Shown here one piece after another: positions 16,503-27,278 of a stretch of 64,000 bases of DNA. Numbering within the stretch: position 1 is the first letter of the stretch; each line of letters opens with the position of its first letter. The stretch comes from Roseovarius sp. (GTDB lineage: Bacteria > Pseudomonadota > Alphaproteobacteria > Rhodobacterales > Rhodobacteraceae): contig PBIL01000006.1 in the NCBI GenBank assembly GCA_002720475.1, positions 120,598 through 184,597 on the forward strand, given 5' to 3'. Position numbers and translations under genes: made by a program. The notes beneath the pieces were generated by a model. It ran no database searches. It saw only the letters and a program-made list of their open reading frames with translations, and was not told the DNA's origin.

Positions 16503-17159
16503 TCAGGTCGCGCGCCCCTCCAGCCCCGCCGCCTCGGCCTCCGATGCCCCGGGAATGCGCATCTCGAAGGTTTCGGAGATCACCGCGTAATCGTGATAGC
16601 CCATCCGGGCGATCGGCCGGATCGTGGGGATGTCAAGCCGCCCCTCGGGGGTGAGCACGCGGTCATCGACATGGATGCGCATGACCTGGCCAAAGACCAC
16701 ATCGACCGTGCCCACAGGCCCGTTGCCCGGCAACCGCGTGGTCGAGAGATACCGGCACTCGAAATGCGCGGGGCTCTCGGCCACGCGCGGCCCCGGCGCG
16801 TCGATGCAGGCGGCCTTGCTCACGCCCGCGCGGGCGAACTCGTCCACCTCCGGGCCGAGCGCCATGGCCGAGACGTTGACCGCCTCTCGCAGGTCCCATG
16901 TCGCCATGTTCCACACGAACCAGCCGGTTTCCTCGGCGTTGAGCACCGTGTCCTTGCGCCGCCCGTCGGGATAGCCGTTGGCGGCGAACATCACCATCGG
17001 CGGATCGAAGGTCAGGTTCTGCCACTGGCTGTAGGGCGCGAGATTGGCAATGCCGTCGCCGCTGATGGTCGAGAGCCAGCCGATCGGGCGCGGCACGGTG
17101 CAGGACTTGAACGGGCTGAAGGGCAGCGGGCAGGGCTCGGTTCCGGGGGCGTAATGCAT
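16503..17159 (-). CDS. Flavin reductase-like FMN-binding protein
   Basis: The 218-residue product belongs to the flavin reductase/DIM6-NTAB family, with the typical SCTVPRPIGWLSTIS and ANLAPYSQWQNLTFDPP segments for FMN binding and HFECRYLSTTRLPG further on. Members reduce flavins for partner oxygenases or bind FMN themselves. It begins eight bases after the urocanate hydratase stop on the same strand, so it appears to be the last gene of the histidine utilisation operon. That is not a standard hut component. No partner monooxygenase is nearby. Confidence 0.88.
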   Translation of the reverse strand: MHYAPGTEPCPLPFSPFKSCTVPRPIGWLSTISGDGIANLAPYSQWQNLTFDPPMVMFAANGYPDGRRKDTVLNAEETGWFVWNMATWDLREAVNVSAMALGPEVDEFARAGVSKAACIDAPGPRVAESPAHFECRYLSTTRLPGNGPVGTVDVVFGQVMRIHVDDRVLTPEGRLDIPTIRPIARMGYHDYAVISETFEMRIPGASEAEAAGLEGRAT

Positions 17160-17167
17160 GGCGGCTC

Positions 17168-18850
<1,683 letters not shown>

Positions 18851-18852
18851 GG

Positions 18853-19644
18853 TCAGCCTCTCAGGTCCGGGGCCAGCGCGGCCAGGTCATGCAGGATATC
18901 CGCCAGCACCGGGCGCAGCGTCCCGGCGCGGGCGGGGTCATAGGCGAAGGGCGGGGATTCCGAAGCCAGATACGCGGATTGCGCCAGTTCCATCTGGATC
19001 GCGTGAACCCCCTCTTCGGGGCGGCCGTAATGGCGCGTGCACCAGCCGCCCTTGAAACGGCCGTCAAGCACGGTGGGCCGGCCCGTGGCGCGGCACCGCG
19101 CCAGCGCAACCTGCGCGAGGCGCGCGTCGCAGCTGCGCCCCTCCGCCGTGCCGATGTTGAAGTCAGGCAAGGTGCCCTCGAAGAGAAACGGGATACGCGA
19201 GCGGATCGAATGGCAATCGTAGAGGATCGCCACCCCGTGCCGCGCGCGCACCCGGTCCAGCTCGGCGGCAAGGGCCGCGTGATAGGGTGCGTGCCAGGCC
19301 ACGCGCCGCGCCTCGATCTCGGCGGCACCGGGGGGCGTGTCCCAGATCGGCTCCCCGTCGAAATCGGTCAGCGGCACAAGGCCCGTGCTGTTCTGCCCCG
19401 GATAGAGGCTCGTGCCCTCGGGCGGGCGGTTGGCGTCGATCACATAGCGATGGAAGGTGGCGCGCACCGTGGTCGCGCCGGGCAGCAGCCCGTCATAAAG
19501 CCGGTCCACATGCCAGTCCGTATCGGCCAGAAGCCGCCCGCGCGCGTTGAGCTTCGCCATGATCCCGGGCGGGACATGGGTGCCCACATGCGGCAGGCCC
19601 AGCACCACCGGGCCGTCGCCGCGCGCCACCACGACCGGCGTCAT
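18853..19644 (-). CDS. hutG: N-formylglutamate deformylase
   Basis: The 263-residue amidohydrolase cleaves N-formylglutamate to glutamate and formate, the last step of the five-step histidine route. Motifs seen are [11 protein letters not shown] at the N-terminus, [16 protein letters not shown] in the middle and [19 protein letters not shown] near the end, all typical of the HutG N-formylglutamate amidohydrolase family. Its start overlaps the hutH stop by four bases. Together with hutF across the divergent promoter it shows that this organism uses the formimidoylglutamate deiminase branch rather than formiminoglutamase. Confidence 0.95.
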   Translation of the reverse strand: MTPVVVARGDGPVVLGLPHVGTHVPPGIMAKLNARGRLLADTDWHVDRLYDGLLPGATTVRATFHRYVIDANRPPEGTSLYPGQNSTGLVPLTDFDGEPIWDTPPGAAEIEARRVAWHAPYHAALAAELDRVRARHGVAILYDCHSIRSRIPFLFEGTLPDFNIGTAEGRSCDARLAQVALARCRATGRPTVLDGRFKGGWCTRHYGRPEEGVHAIQMELAQSAYLASESPPFAYDPARAGTLRPVLADILHDLAALAPDLRG

Positions 19645-21167
19645 GGCCGCACCCCCTCGATCCCCGCCGCCCGGATCAGCGCGCCGGAGCGGATCATCCC
19701 CGCCGCACGCTCCAGATCCGGGGCAAGGAACCGGTCCGCCCCGAGCGGCGCCACCTCGGCGCGCAGCGCCGCCAGCACCGCCCGAAGACGCGGCGATGTC
19801 CGCAGCGGCGCGCGAAACTCGATGCCCTGCGCGGCGCAGATCGCCTCCACCCCGAGGATGACCGCAAGGTTGCGCGCCATCCGCCCCAGCCGCCGCGCGC
19901 CATGGGCGGCCATGCTCACATGGTCCTCCTGATTGGCCGAGGTCGGCGTCGAATCGGTCGAGCAGGGATTGGCCAGGTGCTTGTTCTCGCTCATCAGGGC
20001 GGCGGTCGTCACCTCGGCGATCATCATCCCCGAATTGAGCCCCGGCGCGGGCGTGAGAAAGGGCGGCAGGTCATGGCTCAGCGTCGGATCGACCATGAGC
20101 GCCACGCGCCGCTGCGCGATGGCCCCGATCTCGGCCAGCGCCAGCGCGATGATGTCGGCGGCAAAGGCCACCGGCTCGGCATGGAAATTCCCGCCCGAGA
20201 CGATCCGCCCGGGCCCGAGCACCAGCGGATTGTCGGTCACGGCATTGGCCTCGGTCTCCAGCGTGCGGCCCGCCTGCCGCAGCAGGTCGAGCGCGGCCCC
20301 GGCCACCTGGGGCTGGCAGCGGATGCAATAGGGATCCTGCACGCGCGTGTCGCCCTCGCGGTGGCTCTCGCGGATTTCCGAGCCCGCCATCAGCGCGCGC
20401 ATCTCTCGCGCCACCTCGATCTGTCCGGCATGGCCGCGCAGCGCGTGGATCTCGGGCTGCAAGGGCGCGGTGGAGCCCATGATCGCATCGGTGGACAGGG
20501 CCGCCGTCACCATCGAGGCCACGGCCCCGCGCCAGCCCTCGAAGAGCGCCGCAAGCGCCAGCGCGGTGGAAAACTGCGTGCCGTTGATGAGCGCAAGCCC
20601 CTCCTTCGGGCCAAGCACCACGGAACGAAGCCCCGCCCGCGCCAGCGCCTCGCCGCCCGGCAGGCGCGCATCCCCGATCACCGCCTCGCCCGCGCCGATC
20701 ATCACCGCGGCCATATGCGCCAGCGGTGCCAGATCACCCGACGCCCCCACGGATCCCTGCACCGGCACCACCGGCACCACGCCAGCCGCCAGCATCCCCT
20801 CGATCAGCGCCACGATCTCCCAGCGCACGCCAGAGGCCCCGCGCCCCAGGCTGAGAAGCTTCAGCGCCATCATCAGCCGGGTCGTGGCCGGATCGAGCGG
20901 CTCGCCCACGCCGCAGCAATGCGACAGGATCAGGTTGCGTTGCAGCGTCGCCGTGTCCCCGGCGGCGATCTTGACCGAGGCGAGCTTGCCGAAGCCGGTA
21001 TTGACGCCATAGACCGCATCGGTGCCGCGCACGGCCTCGGCCACCAGCGCCGCCGACGCCTCGACCGCGCCGCGCGCGCCGGGATCGAGCCGCGCCGCCG
21101 CCCCCTCGCGCCAGAGCGTCTCGAGCTGCGCGAGCGTGGCCGCGCCGGGGGTGAGGGTCAGGGTCAT
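19641..21167 (-). CDS. hutH: Histidine ammonia-lyase
   Basis: The 508-residue enzyme deaminates histidine to urocanate, the first step of the pathway. The Ala142-Ser143-Gly144 triad in [16 protein letters not shown] cyclises to the MIO electrophile, and Tyr53 in [10 protein letters not shown] is the catalytic tyrosine. The start at 21167 has GGAGG upstream and overlaps the hutI stop by four bases. The hutG start overlaps its own stop. The length is normal for bacterial HutH. Confidence 0.97.
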   Translation of the reverse strand: MTLTLTPGAATLAQLETLWREGAAARLDPGARGAVEASAALVAEAVRGTDAVYGVNTGFGKLASVKIAAGDTATLQRNLILSHCCGVGEPLDPATTRLMMALKLLSLGRGASGVRWEIVALIEGMLAAGVVPVVPVQGSVGASGDLAPLAHMAAVMIGAGEAVIGDARLPGGEALARAGLRSVVLGPKEGLALINGTQFSTALALAALFEGWRGAVASMVTAALSTDAIMGSTAPLQPEIHALRGHAGQIEVAREMRALMAGSEIRESHREGDTRVQDPYCIRCQPQVAGAALDLLRQAGRTLETEANAVTDNPLVLGPGRIVSGGNFHAEPVAFAADIIALALAEIGAIAQRRVALMVDPTLSHDLPPFLTPAPGLNSGMMIAEVTTAALMSENKHLANPCSTDSTPTSANQEDHVSMAAHGARRLGRMARNLAVILGVEAICAAQGIEFRAPLRTSPRLRAVLAALRAEVAPLGADRFLAPDLERAAGMIRSGALIRAAGIEGVRP

Positions 21168-22363
21168 TCGCGGCCTCCGAAGATGCGGGCATGAAGCGGG
21201 TTGAAACCGATGCGCCAGGAGAGTTCCGCCGGGTTCTCGACATTCCACACGGCCAGATCGGCGCGCAGACCCGCCGCGATCCGCCCGCAATCCGAAAGGC
21301 CCAGCGCACGCGCGGCATGGACCGTCACCCCGCGCAGCGCCTCCTCGGGCGTGAGACCGAAAAGCGTGCAGCCCATGTTCATCGTGAGCAGAATCGAGGT
21401 CACCGGAGAGGTGCCGGGATTGCAATCGGTGGCAAGCGCCATCGGCACGCCCTGCGCGCGGAACGCCGCGACGGGGGGCAGCTGCGTCTCGCGCAGGGTG
21501 TAGAAGGCACCGGGCAGAAGCACCGCGACCGTGCCCGCAGCAGCCATGAGCGCGGCATCCTCCGCCGTGGCATATTCCACATGATCGGCCGAGAGCGCGC
21601 CGTAGCGCGCCGCAAGCGCCGTGCCGCCCCGATGGCTCAGCTGCTCGGCATGGAGCTTGACCGGCAGGCCGAGCGCGCGGGCCGCATCGAACATGCGGGC
21701 GATCTGCGCGGTGTCAAACGCGATCCCCTCGCAGAACCCGTCCACCGCATCCACCAGCCCCTCGGCATGGGCGGTGTGCAGCGCGGGCAGGCAGACCTCG
21801 TTCATATAGTCATCGGCGCGCCCCTTGTACTCGGGCGGGCAGGCATGGGCGGCAAGATATGTCGTGCGCACCCGCACCGGACGCAGTTGCCCGAGGCGGC
21901 GCGCGGCGCGCAGCATCCGCAGCTCGGTCTCCGGCTCCAGCCCGTAGCCCGATTTCACCTCGATTGCCGTCACCCCCTCGGCCAGCAGCGCGTCAAGCCG
22001 CGGCAGCGCCTGCGCGACCAGATCCCCCTCCGACGCGGCCCGCGTCGCGGCCACGGTCGAGAGGATCCCGCCGCCGGCGCGTGCGATCTCCTCATAGCTT
22101 GCCCCCTCCAGGCGCATCTCGAACTCGCGCGCGCGATCCCCGGCAAAGACGATATGGGTATGGCAGTCGATCGGCGCGGGCGTGATCAGCCACCCGCCCA
22201 TGTCGCGCCGGGCGGCATCGGCATGACCGGCGGGCAGATCGGCCTCCGGCCCCACCCAGAGGATGCGCGCCTGATCATGCACGAGGGCACCCGCCTCCAC
22301 CATCCCGTAGCCTGGACCGTCAAGCGTGGCGATACGGGCATTGCCGAGGATTTCCTTGGGCAT
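21164..22363 (-). CDS. hutI: Imidazolonepropionase
   Basis: The 399-residue amidohydrolase opens the imidazolone ring to give formiminoglutamate. The metal-binding motif [14 protein letters not shown] is near the N-terminus, [16 protein letters not shown] and [16 protein letters not shown] follow, and [18 protein letters not shown] near the C-terminus is a HutI signature. The ATG at 22363 is preceded by CCGGAGGAAAG. It is the first gene of the leftward hut operon and is served by a near-consensus promoter about 55 bases upstream. Confidence 0.97.
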   Translation of the reverse strand: MPKEILGNARIATLDGPGYGMVEAGALVHDQARILWVGPEADLPAGHADAARRDMGGWLITPAPIDCHTHIVFAGDRAREFEMRLEGASYEEIARAGGGILSTVAATRAASEGDLVAQALPRLDALLAEGVTAIEVKSGYGLEPETELRMLRAARRLGQLRPVRVRTTYLAAHACPPEYKGRADDYMNEVCLPALHTAHAEGLVDAVDGFCEGIAFDTAQIARMFDAARALGLPVKLHAEQLSHRGGTALAARYGALSADHVEYATAEDAALMAAAGTVAVLLPGAFYTLRETQLPPVAAFRAQGVPMALATDCNPGTSPVTSILLTMNMGCTLFGLTPEEALRGVTVHAARALGLSDCGRIAAGLRADLAVWNVENPAELSWRIGFNPLHARIFGGRE

Positions 22364-22391
22364 CTTTCCTCCGGAGAGCGACGATTCGCGC

Positions 22392-22420
22392 TTGCATTGC
22401 GCTCTATCAATATTCATTAT
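22392..22420 (+). promoter_or_regulatory. Predicted promoter for hutF-hutC
   Basis: TTGCAT (22392-22397) and CATTAT (22415-22420) are 17 bases apart and face right. The -10 touches the palindromic operator, so a bound repressor would block it. Confidence 0.45.
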
Positions 22421-22444
22421 GTATGCACATAAAATTCCTGTCAA
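22416..22444 (-). promoter_or_regulatory. Predicted promoter for the hutI-hutH-hutG-hutU operon
   Basis: Read leftward, TTGACA (22444-22439) and CATAAT (22421-22416) are separated by exactly 17 bases, a near-consensus sigma-70 promoter. The palindrome TATGT-N4-ACATA lies over the spacer end and -10. Confidence 0.65.
22418..22431. promoter_or_regulatory. Candidate HutC operator
   Basis: TATGTATGCACATA is an inverted repeat (TATGT, four bases, ACATA). GntR/HutC repressors bind GTATATAC-like palindromes, and this one overlaps both predicted hut promoters. HutC is encoded at 23828. Urocanate would be the expected inducer by analogy with other HutC systems. Confidence 0.6.
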
Positions 22445-22466
22445 CCCATGTGACACGAGGCACGGC

Positions 22467-23828
22467 ATGACGGTTCTCTGGGCGGATCGGGCGCTTCTGC
22501 CCGACGGATGGGCGCGCGGCGTGCGCGTCGGGATCGACGGCGCAGGGCGCATCGGCGGCGTCGCCCGCGACACGCCCCCCGAGGGCGAGCGCCACGCCAT
22601 CCTCCTGCCCGCCCCCGCCAACCTTCACAGCCACGCCTTTCAGCGCGCCATGGCCGGGCTGACCGAGCGGCGCGGACCCGATCCGCGCGACAGCTTCTGG
22701 ACCTGGCGGCAGCTCATGTTCCGCTTCCTCGACCGGCTCACGCCCGAGGATGTGGAGGCCATCGCCGCCTTCGTGCAGATGGAAATGCTGGAGGCGGGCT
22801 ATACCTGCAATGTCGAGTTCCACTACCTGCACCACGCCCCCGGCGGGCAGCCCTACGACAACCTTGCAGAGATGTCGGCGCGCATCGCCTCGGCCGCGGG
22901 GCAGAGCGGCATCGGCCTCACCCTCCTGCCGGTGCATTACCAGTTCGGCGGCTGCGACCGCCGCGCGCTCGGCCCCGGTCAGGCGCGCTTCGGCACCGAC
23001 CCGGAGGGCTTCGCCCGCCTGCACGAGGCCGCCGGTGCCGCCCTCGCCCCCCTGCCCGCCGACACCGCGCTCGGCGTGGCCCCCCACAGCCTGCGCGCCG
23101 TCAGCCCCGAGGGGCTGCGCGCGGTGACAACGCTGGGCCACGGGCCCGTTCACATGCACCTTGCCGAACAGCTGGCCGAGGTCGAGGAGGTGCAGGCGGC
23201 GCGCGGCGCGCGGCCCGTGGAATGGCTCCTGGCCAACATGGCCGTCGATGCCCGCTGGTGCCTCGTCCACTGCACGCAGATGCAGCCGCACGAAACCCGG
23301 GCGCTTGCCGCCACCGGCGCGGTGGCCGGGCTCTGCCCGATCACCGAAAGCTCGCTGGGCGACGGGATCTTCGACGCGGTGCGCTGGTGCGGCGCGGGCG
23401 GGCGGCTTGGCATCGGCTCGGACAGCAATATCCGCATCGCGCTCTCGGAAGAGCTGCGTACGCTGGAATATTCGCAGCGCCTGCGCGACCGCTCGCGCGC
23501 CGCGCTCGCCCGGCCCGGTGCCTCGACCGGGCGGGTTCTTTATGACGCGGCGCTCCGGGGCGGCGCGCAGGCGGCGGGCCGCGCGGCAGGGGCCATCGCT
23601 CCGGGCCTCTGGGCCGATCTCCTGACGCTCGACGGCGCGGCCATCGACCTTGCGGGGCGCGACGGCGACACGCTGCTCGATACCTGGATCTTCGCGGGCG
23701 ATGACCGGATGGTGCGCGATGTCTGGGCGGCGGGGCGCCCCCTCGTGCGCGACGGCCGCCACCATGCGCGCGACGCGATCCGCGAAGCCTATGCCGCCAC
23801 GCTGCACCGGCTGCGGGACGCGCTCTGA
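22467..23828 (+). CDS. hutF: Formimidoylglutamate deiminase
   Basis: The 453-residue amidohydrolase converts N-formimidoylglutamate to N-formylglutamate and ammonia. Metal ligands are visible in [14 protein letters not shown] near the N-terminus, [14 protein letters not shown] in the middle, and [17 protein letters not shown] near the C-terminus. The [14 protein letters not shown] segment is typical of HutF. The start at 22467 follows a GAGG. It is divergent from hutI, and its stop overlaps the hutC start by one base. Its presence with hutG defines the five-step pathway. Confidence 0.95.
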   Translation: MTVLWADRALLPDGWARGVRVGIDGAGRIGGVARDTPPEGERHAILLPAPANLHSHAFQRAMAGLTERRGPDPRDSFWTWRQLMFRFLDRLTPEDVEAIAAFVQMEMLEAGYTCNVEFHYLHHAPGGQPYDNLAEMSARIASAAGQSGIGLTLLPVHYQFGGCDRRALGPGQARFGTDPEGFARLHEAAGAALAPLPADTALGVAPHSLRAVSPEGLRAVTTLGHGPVHMHLAEQLAEVEEVQAARGARPVEWLLANMAVDARWCLVHCTQMQPHETRALAATGAVAGLCPITESSLGDGIFDAVRWCGAGGRLGIGSDSNIRIALSEELRTLEYSQRLRDRSRAALARPGASTGRVLYDAALRGGAQAAGRAAGAIAPGLWADLLTLDGAAIDLAGRDGDTLLDTWIFAGDDRMVRDVWAAGRPLVRDGRHHARDAIREAYAATLHRLRDAL

Positions 23829-24529
23829 TGACGGCACCGGTGCTTACCTCCTGGCAGGCCGTGGCCGACGAGGTGCTGGCCCGCATCCGCCGCCGGGACT
23901 GGGCACCGGGCGATCTCATCCCCAACGAGGTCGATCTCGCGGGCGAGATGGGCTGCGCGCGCACCACCGTCAACCGCGCCCTGCGCCACCTGGCCGAGGC
24001 GGGCTATCTGGAGCGGCGGCGCAAGGCGGGCACGCGCGTGGCGCTCAACCCGGTGCGCCGCGCCACGCTGCGCATCCCCGTCATCCGCGAGGAGGTGGAG
24101 GCGCGCGGCGCGCGCTACGATCACGCCCTCATCCGGCGCGAGGAGGGCACGCCGCCGCTCGCCGTGCGCAGCCATCTCGGCCTTGGACCCGAGCGGCCCC
24201 TCCTGCATGTCGTGGCGCTGCACCTTGCCGATGGCGCGCCCTACGCGCATGAGGATCGCTGGGTGGATACCGAAACCGTGCCGGGCTTCGCCGCGCTCGA
24301 CCTCACGCAACAGAGCGCCAATGCCTGGCTGGTGCAGAACGTGCCCTATACGCGCGGCACGCTCACGCTCTCGGCGGCCGCGGCGGGGCCGGAAACCGCT
24401 CAGGCGCTCGGCTGTGCCCCCGGTGCCGCGCTCTTCACGCTGGAGCGCACGACATGGAAGGAGGCCCACCCCATCACCTGGGTGCGCCTGAGCTACCCGC
24501 CCGGCCACCGCCTCGTCACAGAGCTCTGA
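23828..24529 (+). CDS. hutC: Histidine utilisation repressor, GntR/HutC family
   Basis: The 233-residue regulator has an N-terminal winged helix-turn-helix (about 8-75; WAPGDLIPNEVDLAGEMG, then RTTVNRALRHLAEAGYLERR) and a C-terminal UTRA effector-binding domain (about 95-230; AHEDRWVDTETVPGF, ending RLSYPPGHRLVTEL). In other bacteria HutC binds urocanate and derepresses the hut genes. It is co-transcribed with hutF (one-base overlap). The palindrome at 22418-22431 between hutI and hutF is its likely target, which would also give autoregulation. Confidence 0.93.
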   Translation: MTAPVLTSWQAVADEVLARIRRRDWAPGDLIPNEVDLAGEMGCARTTVNRALRHLAEAGYLERRRKAGTRVALNPVRRATLRIPVIREEVEARGARYDHALIRREEGTPPLAVRSHLGLGPERPLLHVVALHLADGAPYAHEDRWVDTETVPGFAALDLTQQSANAWLVQNVPYTRGTLTLSAAAAGPETAQALGCAPGAALFTLERTTWKEAHPITWVRLSYPPGHRLVTEL

Positions 24530-24605
24530 GCCGCGCGGCAAAAACCGTTTACCGGACCGGCCCGATGCGCTACCCCACAGACGAGGCCGAAAAGGGTGAC
24601 AGGCG

Positions 24606-25910
24606 ATGAAGATTGCGATGATCGGCACGGGCTATGTGGGCCTCGTCTCGGGGGTGTGCCTTTCCGATTTCGGCCATGACGTGATCTGCGTGGACAAGAA
24701 CCCCGACAAGATCGCGCGGCTCGAACGCGGCGAGGTGCCGATCTACGAGCCGGGGCTCGAGGCGCTGATGGCGAAGAATGTCGAGGCCGGGCGGCTGACC
24801 TTCACCACCGATCTCGCCCGCGCCGTGGACGGGGCCGAGGCCGTGTTCATCGCCGTCGGCACCCCCACCCGGCGCGGCGACGGGCACGCCGATCTCACCT
24901 ATGTCATGGCCGCCGCCGAGGACGTGGCCCGCGCGCTCACCGGCTATGCGGTGATCGTGACCAAATCCACCGTCCCCGTGGGCACCAACCGCCGGGTCAA
25001 GCAGGCCGTGGCCAAGGCCAACCCGGCGGCCGAGTTCGACGTGGCCTCCAACCCCGAATTCCTGCGCGAGGGCGCGGCCATCGAGGATTTCATGAAGCCC
25101 GACCGCGTGGTGGTGGGCGTGCAGTCCGAGCGCGCCGCAGAGGTCATGGCCGATATCTACCGCCCGCTCTACCTGCGCGATTTCCCGATCCTGACCACCG
25201 ATCTGGAAAGCGCCGAGATGATCAAATACGCCGCCAATGCCTTTCTCGCCACCAAGATCAGCTTCATCAACGAGATCGCCGCGCTCTGCGAGCGCGTGGG
25301 CGCGGACGTGAAGGAAGTGGCCCGGGGCATCGGCCTTGACGGGCGCATCGGCAACAAGTTCCTCCATGCCGGGCCGGGCTATGGCGGGTCGTGCTTTCCC
25401 AAGGACACCTCGGCGCTGGCGCGGATCGGGCAGGAACATGCCGTGCCGCAGACCATCGTCGAGACCGTGATCCGCGTGAACGAGGGCGTCAAGAAACGCA
25501 TGATCGAGAAGCTGCGCGATCTCTGCGACGACAGCTTCAACGGCAAGGTGATCGCCGTGCTGGGCGTGACCTTCAAGCCCAATACCGACGACATGCGCGA
25601 TGCGCCCTCGCTCACCATCATCCCCGCGCTGGTCGGCGGCGGGGCGCGCGTCCGCGTCGTCGATCCGCAGGGCCGCCGCGAGGGCGAGGCGCTGCTGCCC
25701 GGCGTGCACTGGAGCGACGACCCCTACAAGGCGGCGCAGAACGCCGATCTTCTGGTGATCCTGACCGAATGGAACGAGTTCCGCGCGCTCGACCTCGGGA
25801 AGCTCGCGAAGAAGATGGCCCATCCCCGCCTTGCCGACCTGCGCAACATCTACTCGGCCAAGGACGCGCGCCGCGCGGGCTTCGACGCCTATGTCGGCGT
25901 CGGGCGCTGA
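24606..25910 (+). CDS. ugd: UDP-glucose 6-dehydrogenase
   Basis: The 434-residue enzyme oxidises UDP-glucose to UDP-glucuronate in two NAD-dependent steps, feeding surface polysaccharide synthesis. It has the N-terminal Rossmann motif MIGTGYVGLVSGVCL, the lysine/asparagine pair in EMIKYAANAFLATKISF, the catalytic Cys263 in GYGGSCFPKDTSAL, and the C-terminal domain motif GVTFKPNTDDMRDAPS. The start has ACAGGCG and is followed by a conserved MKIAMIGTGY. It stands alone between the hut locus and serC, so the polysaccharide it serves cannot be told. Confidence 0.95.
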   Translation: MKIAMIGTGYVGLVSGVCLSDFGHDVICVDKNPDKIARLERGEVPIYEPGLEALMAKNVEAGRLTFTTDLARAVDGAEAVFIAVGTPTRRGDGHADLTYVMAAAEDVARALTGYAVIVTKSTVPVGTNRRVKQAVAKANPAAEFDVASNPEFLREGAAIEDFMKPDRVVVGVQSERAAEVMADIYRPLYLRDFPILTTDLESAEMIKYAANAFLATKISFINEIAALCERVGADVKEVARGIGLDGRIGNKFLHAGPGYGGSCFPKDTSALARIGQEHAVPQTIVETVIRVNEGVKKRMIEKLRDLCDDSFNGKVIAVLGVTFKPNTDDMRDAPSLTIIPALVGGGARVRVVDPQGRREGEALLPGVHWSDDPYKAAQNADLLVILTEWNEFRALDLGKLAKKMAHPRLADLRNIYSAKDARRAGFDAYVGVGR

Positions 25911-25984
25911 CGCCCCCGCGCATCATGCCGCAGCCCCCCCCCCGGCGCTTTCGATCTTGCCTTTCGCCGCCGCTTGCCGTAGCC

Positions 25985-26030
25985 CCGCAGGTGGGACACC
26001 CCTCCCCAACGAGGGGCGCTTATCTGGAAG
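25985..26030 (+). ncRNA. Candidate serC leader RNA motif
   Basis: The 128-base leader before serC holds a strong hairpin, CCCCTC (25999-26004) with GAGGGG (26011-26016) and a CCCAAC loop, followed by CGCTTATCTGGAAGGG that runs into the ribosome site. Its position, upstream of serC in an alphaproteobacterium, matches the described serC RNA motif of that group. I identify it by position and general shape. A covariance search would be decisive. Confidence 0.5.
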
Positions 26031-26038
26031 GGTAGCAC

Positions 26039-27193
26039 ATGGCTATTGCAAAGCCCGGCGCGCGGCCGGCTGATCCGCGTTTCTCCTCTGGCCCCTGCGC
26101 CAAGTTCCCCGGATATTCGATCGACCTGCTGAGAGACGCCCCGCTCGGGCGCTCGCACCGCGCAGCCGTCGGCAAGGCGCGGCTCAAGGCCGCCATCGAC
26201 GGCACGCGCGAGATCCTCGGCATCCCCGACGATTACCGCATCGGCATCGTGCCTGCCTCCGATACCGGGGCCGTGGAAATGGCCATGTGGTCGCTTCTGG
26301 GCGCGCGCCCGGTGGAGATGCTGGCCTGGGAGAGCTTCGGCGCGGGCTGGGTCACCGACGCGGTCAAGCAGCTGAAACTCGACGCCCAGGTGAAGACCGC
26401 CGAATATGGCGAGATCGTCGATCTGGCCTCGGTCGATACGGATAACGACGTGGTCTTTACCTGGAACGGCACCACCTCCGGCGTGCGCGTGCCCGATGGC
26501 AACTGGATCAGGGCGGACCGTCAGGGCCTCACGATCTGCGACGCGACCTCCGCCGCCTTCGCGCAGGATCTGCCCTGGGACAGGCTCGACGTGACCACCT
26601 TCTCCTGGCAGAAGGTGCTGGGCGGCGAGGCGGCGCACGGGATGCTGGTTCTGAGCCCCCGCGCCGTCGAACGGCTCGAAAGCTACACGCCGCCCTGGCC
26701 GCTGCCCAAGATCTTCCGCCTGACCAAGGGCGGCAAGCTGATCGAGGGCATCTTCGCGGGCGAGACGATCAACACGCCCTCCATGCTCGCAGTCGAGGAC
26801 TACCTTGCCGCGCTCGACTGGGCGCGCTCGGCGGGCGGGCTGGACGGCCTCAAGGCGCGCGCCGATGCCAACCTTGCCGAGATCGCGCGCTTCGTCGCCG
26901 CGCGCGACTGGCTTGCCTTCCTCGCCTCGGATCCGGCCACCCGCTCCAACACCTCGGTCTGCCTGCGCTTCACCGATCCGCGCATCAAGGACGGCGCGGC
27001 ATTCGCCAGGGCGGTGGCCAGGCGGCTGGAGGCCGAGAGCGTGGCCTTCGATATCGGTGCCTATCGGGACGCGCCGCCGGGGCTGCGGATCTGGTGCGGC
27101 GGCACGGTGGAGACCGCGGATGTGGCCGCGCTCCTGCCCTGGATCGACTGGGCGTATCAATCCGAAATCGCAGCGCTTTCCGAGACGGCGTGA
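26039..27193 (+). CDS. serC: Phosphoserine aminotransferase
   Basis: The 384-residue PLP enzyme transaminates 3-phosphohydroxypyruvate to phosphoserine, the second step of serine biosynthesis. It starts with the conserved [13 protein letters not shown] substrate region, has [12 protein letters not shown], and the PLP lysine is Lys192 in [15 protein letters not shown]. The length fits the long alphaproteobacterial SerC form. A GGAAGGG lies just before the ATG. It is followed 85 bases later by serA, with a perfect hairpin between them, and is preceded by a candidate serC leader RNA. Confidence 0.95.
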   Translation: MAIAKPGARPADPRFSSGPCAKFPGYSIDLLRDAPLGRSHRAAVGKARLKAAIDGTREILGIPDDYRIGIVPASDTGAVEMAMWSLLGARPVEMLAWESFGAGWVTDAVKQLKLDAQVKTAEYGEIVDLASVDTDNDVVFTWNGTTSGVRVPDGNWIRADRQGLTICDATSAAFAQDLPWDRLDVTTFSWQKVLGGEAAHGMLVLSPRAVERLESYTPPWPLPKIFRLTKGGKLIEGIFAGETINTPSMLAVEDYLAALDWARSAGGLDGLKARADANLAEIARFVAARDWLAFLASDPATRSNTSVCLRFTDPRIKDGAAFARAVARRLEAESVAFDIGAYRDAPPGLRIWCGGTVETADVAALLPWIDWAYQSEIAALSETA

Positions 27194-27216
27194 CCCCGGT
27201 TTCCTGAAAAGAAATC

Positions 27217-27245
27217 GGTCCGAAGTCTTTGAAAGACTTCGGACC
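27217..27245 (+). terminator. Perfect 14-bp hairpin between serC and serA
   Basis: GGTCCGAAGTCTTT and AAAGACTTCGGACC are exact complements around a single G. The stem is very stable and is followed by CCTTCCCTC rather than a clean T run. It may act as a partial terminator, an mRNA-stabilising structure, or a dispersed repeat. Confidence 0.55.
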
Positions 27246-27278
27246 CTTCCCTCAACCTTTCATCGAAGGACCACACAC

